Shown here one piece after another: positions 13,020 to 20,152 of a stretch of DNA of 21,185 bases (within the stretch, counting starts at the first letter, position 1; each line of letters opens with the position of its first letter). Origin of the DNA: Anaerolineae bacterium (GTDB lineage Bacteria; Chloroflexota; Anaerolineae; B4-G1); assembly GCA_016783285.1 (NCBI GenBank), contig JADHWW010000131.1:1-21185 (forward strand), in the 5' to 3' direction. Below the pieces are notes generated by a model. That model saw only the letters and a list, made by a program, of their open reading frames with translations, was not told the origin of the DNA and searched no databases. A program made the translations under genes and the position numbers.

Positions 13020-14047
13020 AGACCACTGAGTTCGACTACGAACTCCCGCCCGAACTGATCGCCCAGACCCCCATCAAGCCCCGCGACGCTTCCCGCTTGA
13101 TGGTGGTGGACCGGCGCACCGGAGAGATCACCCATCATCACTTCCGTGATCTCCCGGAACTCTTGCGCCTGGGCGACCTGCTGGTGCACAACGAGAGCCG
13201 GGTTATCCCAGCCCGGCTCTTTGCCCGCAAACCGACCGGCGGGAAGGCGGAGATACTGCTGCTGCGGCAGCGCACCGGCGACACGTGGGAGACGCTGGTC
13301 AGGGGCAGACGTGTCCGGGTGGGCACACGCCTGAAACTGCTCCACGGCCCCGACGGTCAGCCTGTCGGCGCGGAGGCCAAAGTGGTCGAGGAGGGGGAGC
13401 GCGGGATGCGGTTGCTCGCCTTCGACCGGCCGGTGCTGCCGTTGGCAGAGCAGGTAGGTGCCACGCCATTACCTCCCTACATCCACACCTCGCTGGCAGA
13501 TGCCGAACGCTACCAGACGGTCTACGCACACACGCCCGGCTCGGCGGCAGCGTCTACCGCTGGTCTTCACTTCACGCCCGAACTCCTGCGCCGGCTGCGG
13601 GAGGCGGGGATTCAGTCCACCTTCGTCACCCTGCACATTGGCCTGGACACCTTCCGCCCGGTGAGCGAGGAGCGCATCGAAGACCACCGCATGCACACCG
13701 AGTACTGCTCGCTGAGACCAGAGGTGGCCGAACAGGTGAATCGAGCCAAACTGGAGGAGCGTCGCGTAGTAGCAGTGGGGACGACGAGCGTGCGGGTGCT
13801 GGAGACAGCGACGGTCGAAGCCCAAAGCGTGCAACCTTTTAACGGGGCAACCGACCTGTTCATCTACCCCGGCTACCAGTTTCGCGCCGTGGACGTGCTG
13901 ATCACCAACTTCCACCTGCCCCGCTCGACGCTGTTAATGCTGGTGGCGGCCTTCGCGGACAAGGGACTGCTGGACCGCGCCTACGACGAGGCGATCCGGC
14001 TCCGCTACCGCTTCTATAGTTTCGGCGACGCGATGCTGGTGTTGTAG
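13016..14047 (+). CDS. queA: S-adenosylmethionine:tRNA ribosyltransferase-isomerase
   Basis: A full-length 343-residue QueA. It transfers and isomerises the ribosyl group of S-adenosylmethionine onto 7-aminomethyl-7-deazaguanine in tRNA to give epoxyqueuosine, the next-to-last step of queuosine formation. Family blocks in order: FDYELPPELIAQTP, RDASRLMVVDR, GDLLVHNESRVIPARL, GGKAEILLL, LPPYIH, AERYQTVYA, STAGLHFT, FVTLHIGLDTFRPV, HTEYC, VVAVGTTSVRVLE, DLFIYPGYQF, LITNFHLPRSTLLMLV. The start is a GTG overlapping the upstream stop (GTGA); the ribosome-binding site, GGAGG, is about 16 bases away, which suggests translational coupling. Other queuosine genes are not in the window. The TAG stop is part of the GTAG foot of a REP-like repeat. 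Confidence 0.96.
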   Translation: MKTTEFDYELPPELIAQTPIKPRDASRLMVVDRRTGEITHHHFRDLPELLRLGDLLVHNESRVIPARLFARKPTGGKAEILLLRQRTGDTWETLVRGRRVRVGTRLKLLHGPDGQPVGAEAKVVEEGERGMRLLAFDRPVLPLAEQVGATPLPPYIHTSLADAERYQTVYAHTPGSAAASTAGLHFTPELLRRLREAGIQSTFVTLHIGLDTFRPVSEERIEDHRMHTEYCSLRPEVAEQVNRAKLEERRVVAVGTTSVRVLETATVEAQSVQPFNGATDLFIYPGYQFRAVDVLITNFHLPRSTLLMLVAAFADKGLLDRAYDEAIRLRYRFYSFGDAMLVL

Positions 14048-14112
14048 AGACGCGGTTGCCGCGCCCAGGGTACAATGCCACCGTATCGTAGGGGCGCGGT
14101 TATCGCGCCCCC
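14044..14112 (+). repeat. Two direct GTAG-footed GC-rich palindromes after queA
   Basis: Unit one (14044-14066) is GTAGAGA followed by CGCGG-TTG-CCGCG. Unit two (14088-14112) is GTA followed by GGGGCGCG-GTTAT-CGCGCCCC. Both begin GTAG, and the first GTAG contains the queA stop codon. They fill the gap between the convergent queA and OsmC genes and may help stop transcription, though no T tract follows. Confidence 0.6.
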
Positions 14113-14121
14113 CACAGCCGG

Positions 14122-14541
14122 TCAATCCTCCTCGACGATGGTGTAGTCGTATGTTACCTCGGCCGCGCCGCGCACCGTCGCGCCAACGGAACAGTACTTC
14201 TGCTCAGAAAGTTCGATCGCGTCGCGCACCGCCTTCTCGCGCAGCCCCTTGCCCCGCACCACGTACTGGACGTGGATCTTACGATAGGTCCAGGGCGGGT
14301 CCGGCTCCTGCTCGCCAGTGATGATGACCTCCAATCCGGTCAGTTGCTGGCGCTTCTTCTCCAGGATATCCACCACGTCGTAGGAGGTGCAGCCCCCCAG
14401 CGCCACCAGCAGCAACTGGGATGGGCTCATCCCGGTGCCGTTCCCCGCGTCCTGTGAAGACATCACGACGGAGTGCTTGCTGCCATCGGTGCCGACAAAC
14501 TGCCGCTTCTCGACCCACTTGACGCGCACCGTCTCGCCCAT
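14122..14541 (-). CDS. OsmC/Ohr-family protein
   Basis: A 139-residue protein. The ATG at 14541 overlaps the stop of the DUF72 gene as TGATG, with GGAGGG about nine bases upstream. MSPSQLLLVALGGCTSYDVVDIL and SEQKYCSVGATV hold the two conserved Cys residues of the OsmC superfamily, which reduce organic hydroperoxides with thiols. The middle TGLEVIITGEQ and YVVRGKGLREKAVRDAIEL are also typical. It falls in the general OsmC-like group rather than strict Ohr, so peroxide reduction is likely but not certain. It is the last gene of the minus-strand run and is probably coupled in translation to DUF72. Confidence 0.9.
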   Translation of the reverse strand: MGETVRVKWVEKRQFVGTDGSKHSVVMSSQDAGNGTGMSPSQLLLVALGGCTSYDVVDILEKKRQQLTGLEVIITGEQEPDPPWTYRKIHVQYVVRGKGLREKAVRDAIELSEQKYCSVGATVRGAAEVTYDYTIVEED

Positions 14542-15320
14542 CAGCCCGTTCCCTCCATCAACATTCCCAACTGTCGCGCCGTGCCCACTGCCTGGCCCTG
14601 CCAGTGGTTGTTCATATAAACCAGCGTCAACGGCGCTTCCTCGTCCAACTGCCCGATCTTGTCCACCCACTCCACCAGTTCCTCGTCGCTGTAGGTGTAG
14701 TCATACCGCTCCCACGCTTCGTCGTGCTTCCACCATTTTTGCCGGTTTCTCCCATGAAACCGCACGTAGGCCACAGGGCCGGTGGCGACCGCTACCGGCG
14801 GCACCAGGTTCTTAAAACGTGGCTGATCCACACAGCAGAAGCCCAGGTTGAGCGCACGTAGTTCGTCGAAGGTGCGCTCGCTGATCCAATCGTGGGAGCG
14901 AAACTCGACCACGGCGGGCAGGTAGCCGAATCCTTCACGCACTCGCTTGAGATAGTCTCGGTTGGTCCGGTTGGCGTGGAAGGAGTAGGGGAACTGGATC
15001 AACACACAGGCGAACTTCTCCGCATCTATCAGCGGTGCCAGCGCCGCCATGAACTGCGCCATCTGAGGCTCCGGCTCCTCCCGCTCGTGGGTGATGCCCC
15101 GGAAAGCCTTGACCGAGAAGAGAAACCCTTCGGGGACCTTGGTTGCCATCCGGTCCAACGTGCGGGCGTCCGGGATGCGGTAGTAACTGAAGTTCAGTTC
15201 GCAGGTGGGGAACTCACTAGCGTAGAAAGCGAGCCACTCCTGCTTGGGCAGGTCTTCGGGGTACACCGGTCCGACCCAATCCTTGTAACTGAAACCGCTG
15301 GTACCGATCAGCACTGTCAC
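14541..15320 (-). CDS. DUF72 family protein (YecE-like)
   Basis: A 259-residue protein of normal family length. The start is GTG at 15320 with GAGG seven bases upstream. IGTSGFSYKDWVGPVYP, WLAFYASEFPTCELNFSYYRIP, FLFSVKAFRGITHE, VLIQFPYSFHANRTNRDYL, AVVEFRSHDW, YVRFHGRN and LVYMNNHWQGQAVGTARQL are the family blocks in order. DUF72 proteins have a TIM-barrel fold related to xylose isomerase-type enzymes; the reaction is unknown. It overlaps the OsmC gene by one base and follows the membrane-protein gene after 60 bases without its own visible promoter, so it belongs to the same run. Confidence 0.92.
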   Translation of the reverse strand: MTVLIGTSGFSYKDWVGPVYPEDLPKQEWLAFYASEFPTCELNFSYYRIPDARTLDRMATKVPEGFLFSVKAFRGITHEREEPEPQMAQFMAALAPLIDAEKFACVLIQFPYSFHANRTNRDYLKRVREGFGYLPAVVEFRSHDWISERTFDELRALNLGFCCVDQPRFKNLVPPVAVATGPVAYVRFHGRNRQKWWKHDEAWERYDYTYSDEELVEWVDKIGQLDEEAPLTLVYMNNHWQGQAVGTARQLGMLMEGTG

Positions 15321-15380
15321 TCTCTCACCTCATCACTCCAACCAGGCGACGTGCGCGTTTCGCTATTAGGCCGGGAAAAC

Positions 15381-16196
15381 TCAACTAATGACCAGCCTCT
15401 GCACTTCCCGCGTCTCGCTAACCACGTTTGTTATGCCCAGCGCCGCCAACAGGGGGAAGACAACGCTGAGGACTGTAGTCGGCACCCAGGACAGCAGGCG
15501 AGTGATAGTCACCAGGGGCGTAAACAAGCCGACAGCCAAGACCAACGGGATGTACCGCTCATAGGGCTTCACTGTTTGCTCAAAAAAATCGTCTACGCTG
15601 CGCCGGAATTCCTCTCTGAATTCAGCCAGCGCCTCCTGGCGCTCCTCCGCTGGCACCCGGGCCTCGATTCGCTTCTCCATCTGCTCCATATACATCTCGA
15701 TGTAGGACTCGGGTACGGAGAATCCTTCCCGTTCGATGTACGCCGCGTAGCCGAGGTACAGGCTGCCACAGGCCACAAGGACAAGGGCCGTCAGCAACAT
15801 GCCCTGGCCCGCGCCGATGGACCGCACGGAGAACCTGATCCGCTCATTCATCTCCCTGGCCACGCCCATGACATAAAGGGAGGCAGCCAAAAGGTACACC
15901 AGGACCAGTATGGTGCTGGCCACTGTCACCTGCCAGCCCAGAAGCGTGGTCAGCCCGGAGAGGGCAAAGGCGATGATCCCCACCCACACGGGCCGCAGCA
16001 ACGCAGCCACCAGGCCGGCGGTCAGGGCTACAGCGCCCAGAGCCAGCAGGAACCACAACAACAGAGGCAGGAATTCCCTGGAGGGGGCAAGTACCAACTC
16101 ATAGGCCCGGCCGATCTGCTCGCAGACCGTCCCAAAGAAGTACCCCGCTCCCATCAGCAGGGCCGTCAGAAACGCCACTTTCAACCATTTGCTCAT
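15381..16196 (-). CDS. Polytopic membrane protein of unknown function
   Basis: A 271-residue protein if it starts at the ATG at 16196 (weak GGGAAG upstream); the only longer start, a TTG, would overlap the previous gene. Predicted helices lie at about 5-24, 43-66, 70-86, 90-112 and 128-149, then a long charged soluble stretch (YIEMYMEQMEKRIEARVPAEERQEALAEFREEFRRSVDDFFEQ is divided here only by description: an acidic, probably coiled-coil segment at about 165-205), then two more helices near 213-232 and 237-256. I do not recognise the family. It sits between an unknown 193-residue gene and DUF72 in the ftsK run; nothing links it to a pathway. Confidence 0.65.
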   Translation of the reverse strand: MSKWLKVAFLTALLMGAGYFFGTVCEQIGRAYELVLAPSREFLPLLLWFLLALGAVALTAGLVAALLRPVWVGIIAFALSGLTTLLGWQVTVASTILVLVYLLAASLYVMGVAREMNERIRFSVRSIGAGQGMLLTALVLVACGSLYLGYAAYIEREGFSVPESYIEMYMEQMEKRIEARVPAEERQEALAEFREEFRRSVDDFFEQTVKPYERYIPLVLAVGLFTPLVTITRLLSWVPTTVLSVVFPLLAALGITNVVSETREVQRLVIS

Positions 16197-16254
16197 CTTC
16201 CCACACCCCCGAACACCCGGTTCTGTTCGAGTTGCACATCCGCCATAACTGCTG

Positions 16255-16836
16255 TTACCCCATCGTAGGCTCAATCCCCGTCACCAGCCGGCGAACCTCG
16301 GCCTCAACTTGCTCGTCGTCCCAGTCGGGGTGGCGCAAACGAGTCCCGATGCCAACCTGATGGAGGGCGAATTCGAACATCTCGAACATGCTACGCATCT
16401 TGCGGGCGTCGCCCATCGAGCGGTAGATCTGGGCCTGCATCGGATTAGGGTGCTCCTCATAGCCCGGCTTGTCCATAGCCTTCACTATCGGATCCTTCAG
16501 ATAGTAGCCCCCCACCCCCGGCGTGTCGCTGCAACCGATGCGAATCGACCAGGCACGCAGGGAGGTGATGTCCGCCTCCAATGTCTGCTCCACCTGTGCG
16601 CCGAAACAGCCCTCCCCCAGGCGATCCTCGACCGCCGCCTGCAGGTCGGGGGCAGGATGCGGACGGCCATCCCTCAGAACCTCGACAATGGCCATCCGGC
16701 GGGCCAGGGAAAGGTCGGCCTCGGCCTGGGCCGCCAGGATCCACAGCCACGGGGCATCTTCACGATTGCGTGGCAGACGGTCCAGTACGGCCCGTCGCCA
16801 GGCTGCCAACCACACGTTTGCACGCCGCTCAGCCAT
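16255..16836 (-). CDS. Hypothetical protein in the ftsK run
   Basis: A protein of about 193 residues, not recognised. The start is uncertain: ATG at 16836 overlaps the end of ftsK by eight bases, and ATG at 16845 is an alternative. It is soluble and mostly helical, with WLAAWRRAVLDRLP near the start. A middle part has a Cys and GVGGYY, followed by an EEHPNPMQAQIYRSMGD segment. It ends in RLRHPDWDDEQVEAEVRRLV, a short motif I have the impression of seeing at the end of other small bacterial hypothetical proteins. Overlap with ftsK indicates translational coupling. No function can be given. Confidence 0.6.
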   Translation of the reverse strand: MAERRANVWLAAWRRAVLDRLPRNREDAPWLWILAAQAEADLSLARRMAIVEVLRDGRPHPAPDLQAAVEDRLGEGCFGAQVEQTLEADITSLRAWSIRIGCSDTPGVGGYYLKDPIVKAMDKPGYEEHPNPMQAQIYRSMGDARKMRSMFEMFEFALHQVGIGTRLRHPDWDDEQVEAEVRRLVTGIEPTMG

Positions 16837-19054
16837 ACTCCTCATCGTCCCCAATGATCACGCGGCGCGTGCGCCCGGCCGCCTCAGGAGGGCCGATGAT
16901 ACCTATTTCTTCCATCTCTTGCATCAACCGCGCCGCGCGTGGGTGGCCGATGCGCAACCGTCGCTGCAGAAGCGAGGCTGAAGCACTGTCGGTACTGCGC
17001 ACCAACGCAATCGCCTTCTGCAACAGTCCATCGTCCATATCCTCCTCGACCCGACCGCTCTCTCCCGGCCGCATCATCCGCTCCCAGGGAGCCTCCGCCT
17101 CGACCGGGCCCACCTGCTCGCGCCAGAAGTCCACCAAACGCTCCACTTCCTCTTCCGAGACAAAGCAACCCTGCACGCGCACCGGGTAGCCCGCGTCAGC
17201 CGCCAGGTAGAGCATATCCCCCCTGCCCAAGAGCGTCTCAGCCCCCAGTGTATCAAGGATCACCCGCGAATCAACCTGGCTGACGGTGGCGAAGGAAATA
17301 CGGGCCGGGAAGTTGGCCTTGATCAGCCCTGTAACCACGTCCACGCTCGGTCGCTGGGTCGCCACAACCAGGTGGATGCCAGTGGCACGGGCCATCTGAG
17401 CGATGCGACAGATGATGCGCTCGACCTCATCAGGGGCCAGCATCATCAAGTCGGCCAATTCGTCCACCAGCACGACGATGTGTGGGAGGGGTGGCTCCCC
17501 TTCTCGCTTCATCACGCGGTTATAATCGTCGAGATTGCGTGCGGTGACAGCAGCGAAGTGCTTGTAGCGATCGTCCATCTCCAACGCAACCCAACGCAGC
17601 ACCCTGACTACTCGCTCCAGGTCCACCTCCACCCGACCGTAGAGGTGTGGCAGCCCATTGAAACGCACCAATTCCACCATCTTGGGATCAATCATGACCA
17701 AGCGCAGTTCATCGGGTGTGTTGTTGTAGATCAGACAGGTAGTGATGGCCTTGATGCAGACCGATTTCCCCGATCCAGTGGTGCCGGCGATCAACAGATG
17801 CGGCATCGTGGACAGGTCGGCCACGACCGGCTCGCCTGCCACGTCCTGTCCCAGGGCAAAAGCCAGCGGCGAATCGAGTTTGCGAAACGCCCCTGTCTCC
17901 ATCACCTCGCGCACACCCACCAGTTGGACCTCGCTATTAGGCACCTCAATACCGACGATGGGACGGCCGGGTACAGGAGCCTCGACACGCAGACGGGAAG
18001 CCGCCAGTGCCAGCGCCAGGTCATCCGCCAGCGCGCTAATCTGGCCCACCCGCACCTTCCGACCGCCAGTCCCGGAGCGTTCCACGAAGCCCGGCGAGAC
18101 ACCGAACTGGGTGACTGTGGGGCCCACGCGCACTTCAGTGACCTCCACTGGGAGGCCGAACTGCTTCAACGTTTCCTCAATAATCTGCGACTTCTCGCGA
18201 ATCTCCTTATCAGTCAGGGCTGGCCCCTCGGACTCGTTCAACAGATCGAGCGGGGGACGAGCGAGTTTGCGCCGGCGCCGGCGAGAGGGAGCAGCAACCG
18301 CTGGCGCAACCTGAGGCTCGGCATCGGCCGGGGGCGACTCAGCACGACTGGATTTCCTGGACGGACGTGCCTGGACCGGTAGGGCAGCCTTTCGCGGGGC
18401 AGGTTCCCGACGTGAAGTGGGCCGGGCATGCGCGGGCTGCGATGGGCGCGGTTGCTCACGCCGTACAGCAGGCCTGGCCGGACGGCGCTTCGCCCGACCG
18501 GCAAGCATCCCCCACACCACACCTGCGGTCCGTTTGACGTCGGCGAAGGTTATGTCGAAGGTCAGGCCCAGGCCTAAGGCCAGCAGCACCAAAAGGATGA
18601 GCACAGTCGCTGGCCAGCCCAGGTAGGTCAAGAGCATAATGGATATCGCCCAGCCAATCAGCCCTCCGCCCCAATCCTCCTCTACCAACCCCCATGGGTC
18701 ACCCCGTCCAGCAATGGCATGGGTCAATGCCAACAAACTGAAGAACGCCAGTTCCGCGCCGACGATGGGTCTCCACCGCCACTTCACTGGACGGTCCAGG
18801 TGGTGCTGCAACCACAGCAGCCCAGCCAGAAGGATGGCCACGACGGCTGGGAAGACTCCCCAACCCAACCAGTACTGCAACAGGTCTACCCAGGCATCCA
18901 GCCAGCGTCCCGTCGTCACCTGGAACAGCGCCAACAGCGTGATCACACCCAAGGCGATAACAACCAGGGACAGAATCTGCTGCAACAGTGGATCGGTCAG
19001 GCTCGCCCGCCAGTTAAAACGGGTCTTTGGCTTCTTCCTGCTCCGCTTGGTCAT
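16829..19054 (-). CDS. ftsK: FtsK/SpoIIIE-type DNA translocase
   Basis: A 741-residue protein. Four membrane helices lie in the first 170 residues (about 25-46, 66-87, 97-116, 133-168). A basic Pro/Arg linker (about 185-270) follows, then the FtsK alpha-beta motor: IAGTTGSGKSVCIKAI (Walker A, near 420), VVLVDELADLMM (Walker B, near 525), TGIHLVVATQRPSVDVVTGLIKAN. The C-terminal winged-helix gamma domain (about 672-735, ASASLLQRRLRIGHPRAARLMQEME) reads polar DNA motifs. It pumps chromosomal DNA through the closing septum and helps resolve dimers. The ATG at 19054 has no ribosome-binding site: the 14 bases after the S1-gene stop are taken up by a REP-like palindrome. Translation may rely on reinitiation after the S1 gene. 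The length is on the short side for the family but all domains are present. Confidence 0.95.
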   Translation of the reverse strand: MTKRSRKKPKTRFNWRASLTDPLLQQILSLVVIALGVITLLALFQVTTGRWLDAWVDLLQYWLGWGVFPAVVAILLAGLLWLQHHLDRPVKWRWRPIVGAELAFFSLLALTHAIAGRGDPWGLVEEDWGGGLIGWAISIMLLTYLGWPATVLILLVLLALGLGLTFDITFADVKRTAGVVWGMLAGRAKRRPARPAVRREQPRPSQPAHARPTSRREPAPRKAALPVQARPSRKSSRAESPPADAEPQVAPAVAAPSRRRRRKLARPPLDLLNESEGPALTDKEIREKSQIIEETLKQFGLPVEVTEVRVGPTVTQFGVSPGFVERSGTGGRKVRVGQISALADDLALALAASRLRVEAPVPGRPIVGIEVPNSEVQLVGVREVMETGAFRKLDSPLAFALGQDVAGEPVVADLSTMPHLLIAGTTGSGKSVCIKAITTCLIYNNTPDELRLVMIDPKMVELVRFNGLPHLYGRVEVDLERVVRVLRWVALEMDDRYKHFAAVTARNLDDYNRVMKREGEPPLPHIVVLVDELADLMMLAPDEVERIICRIAQMARATGIHLVVATQRPSVDVVTGLIKANFPARISFATVSQVDSRVILDTLGAETLLGRGDMLYLAADAGYPVRVQGCFVSEEEVERLVDFWREQVGPVEAEAPWERMMRPGESGRVEEDMDDGLLQKAIALVRSTDSASASLLQRRLRIGHPRAARLMQEMEEIGIIGPPEAAGRTRRVIIGDDEEYG

Positions 19055-19056
19055 CA

Positions 19057-19076
19057 GTAGTAACGACTTCAGTTCT
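19057..19076 (+). repeat. REP-like palindrome at the S1 gene-ftsK junction
   Basis: GTAGTAACGACTTCAGT is identical over its first 17 bases to the element at 1850, then diverges (TCT for CGT). Its TCA is the TGA stop of the S1 gene on the minus strand, the same position that ends the membrane-protein gene at 1862. Confidence 0.6.
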
Positions 19077-20082
19077 CACCAGCAACCCAAGTGTCCGAGG
19101 AAACAGACTCCTTGGCCCGCCGAAGACTCAACCCCATCCGCCGCTGCTGGCTATCAAGGCTGAGGATGCGAGCGGTCACAACGTCGCCTTCCTGTACCAC
19201 ATTGCGGGGGTGTAGAAAATTCCCCTCCGCCAGTTCCGAGACGTGAATCAACCCCTCCAGCCCCTCTTCCACCCGCACAAACGCCCCGAAATCAACCACG
19301 TGCGTGACGACACCCTCAATAACCTGATCGACCTGGTAACGCTCATCGGCCAACTGCCAGGGATCGGGCTGCAAACGCTTGATGCTCAGACCCACACGTC
19401 CACGTCCACGGTCTACATCGAGGACATACACCTCCACAGACTGGCCTAGCTCAAGTACGTCGCCCGGACGGTCCACCCGCCCCCACGAAAGTTCCGAGAT
19501 ATGCACCAACCCCTCCAGTCCGCCCAGATCGACGAACACCCCAAAGGAACAGAGGTTGGTCACGTGGCCCTGACATATATCACCTGGGCAGAGTTTGTTC
19601 AGCAATTCCTGGCGCTGGCTCTCGTCGAGGCAGGTAGCCCGCTCGGAAAGGACAAACCGGCGCTGTTCCGAGTCCAGCTCGATGATCTTCAGGCGCAACC
19701 GTGTCCCAACGAGGCGTCGCAACCAGTCATACCGCTCACCCCCAACCAGAGAGGGTGAGAGATCTACCAGGTGAGAGGCAGGGACAAAACCACGCAGGCC
19801 ATTCCACCCGACCAACACTCCTCCGCGATTGCACCCTATCACCGGCAACTCAAGCATCTCTCCCTTCTCCATCGCCTCGCGAGCATCTCTCCACAGGTCC
19901 TCGACGACCATCATCTCCACCGGCGCCGCCCTCCCAGCAGCACCGAGGAGTTCGTTACCCCACGGGTCCACCTGAGCGGCGACAGGAGCCGCACTCCCGT
20001 TCTCCCCATCGCGCAACAGTGCTCTCCAGTATCCCTCATCCGGCGGCGTATCCCCAGGAATCCATTCCCCTGTCTGCCCCAT
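19069..20082 (-). CDS. Ribosomal protein S1-like RNA-binding protein
   Basis: A 337-residue protein if started at the ATG at 20082 (GGCGGAAG upstream); an ATG at 20100 is possible. After an acidic, poorly conserved N-terminal part of about 70 residues come three S1/OB-fold domains: about 75-148 (GCNRGGVLVGWNGLRGFVPAS), 165-236 (GHVTNLCSFGVFVDLGGLEG, LVHISELSW) and 252-322 (GVVTHVVDFGAFVRVEEGLEG, LIHVSELAE). S1 domains bind single-stranded RNA; three- to four-domain versions serve as ribosomal S1 or as ribosome-associated regulators. It is the first gene after a perfect consensus promoter, which suggests strong expression. It ends in a REP-like repeat 14 bases before ftsK. Confidence 0.88.
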   Translation of the reverse strand: MGQTGEWIPGDTPPDEGYWRALLRDGENGSAAPVAAQVDPWGNELLGAAGRAAPVEMMVVEDLWRDAREAMEKGEMLELPVIGCNRGGVLVGWNGLRGFVPASHLVDLSPSLVGGERYDWLRRLVGTRLRLKIIELDSEQRRFVLSERATCLDESQRQELLNKLCPGDICQGHVTNLCSFGVFVDLGGLEGLVHISELSWGRVDRPGDVLELGQSVEVYVLDVDRGRGRVGLSIKRLQPDPWQLADERYQVDQVIEGVVTHVVDFGAFVRVEEGLEGLIHVSELAEGNFLHPRNVVQEGDVVTARILSLDSQQRRMGLSLRRAKESVSSDTWVAGEN

Positions 20083-20123
20083 CGTTCTTCCGCCTCTCAT
20101 TCTCGCGCACCACACGTATACTG

Positions 20124-20152
20124 ATTATATGGCGGTGCCAACACCTTGTCAA
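20124..20152 (-). promoter_or_regulatory. Perfect consensus sigma-A promoter for the S1-ftsK run
   Basis: TTGACA (20152-20147), a 17-base spacer and TATAAT (20129-20124). Both boxes match the consensus exactly. The -35 box overlaps the stop codon of the upstream GAF gene. Transcription should start near 20117, 35 bases before the chosen start of the S1 gene. Confidence 0.85.

Noticed and set aside
14892..16268. Plus-strand open frame of 458 codons
   Set aside because: It is antisense to the DUF72 gene and the membrane-protein gene, is rich in His, Gln and Arg as expected of a shadow frame, and has no family motif.
17372..18382. Plus-strand open frame of 336 codons
   Set aside because: Antisense to the well-supported FtsK motor domain; its composition is that of a shadow frame.
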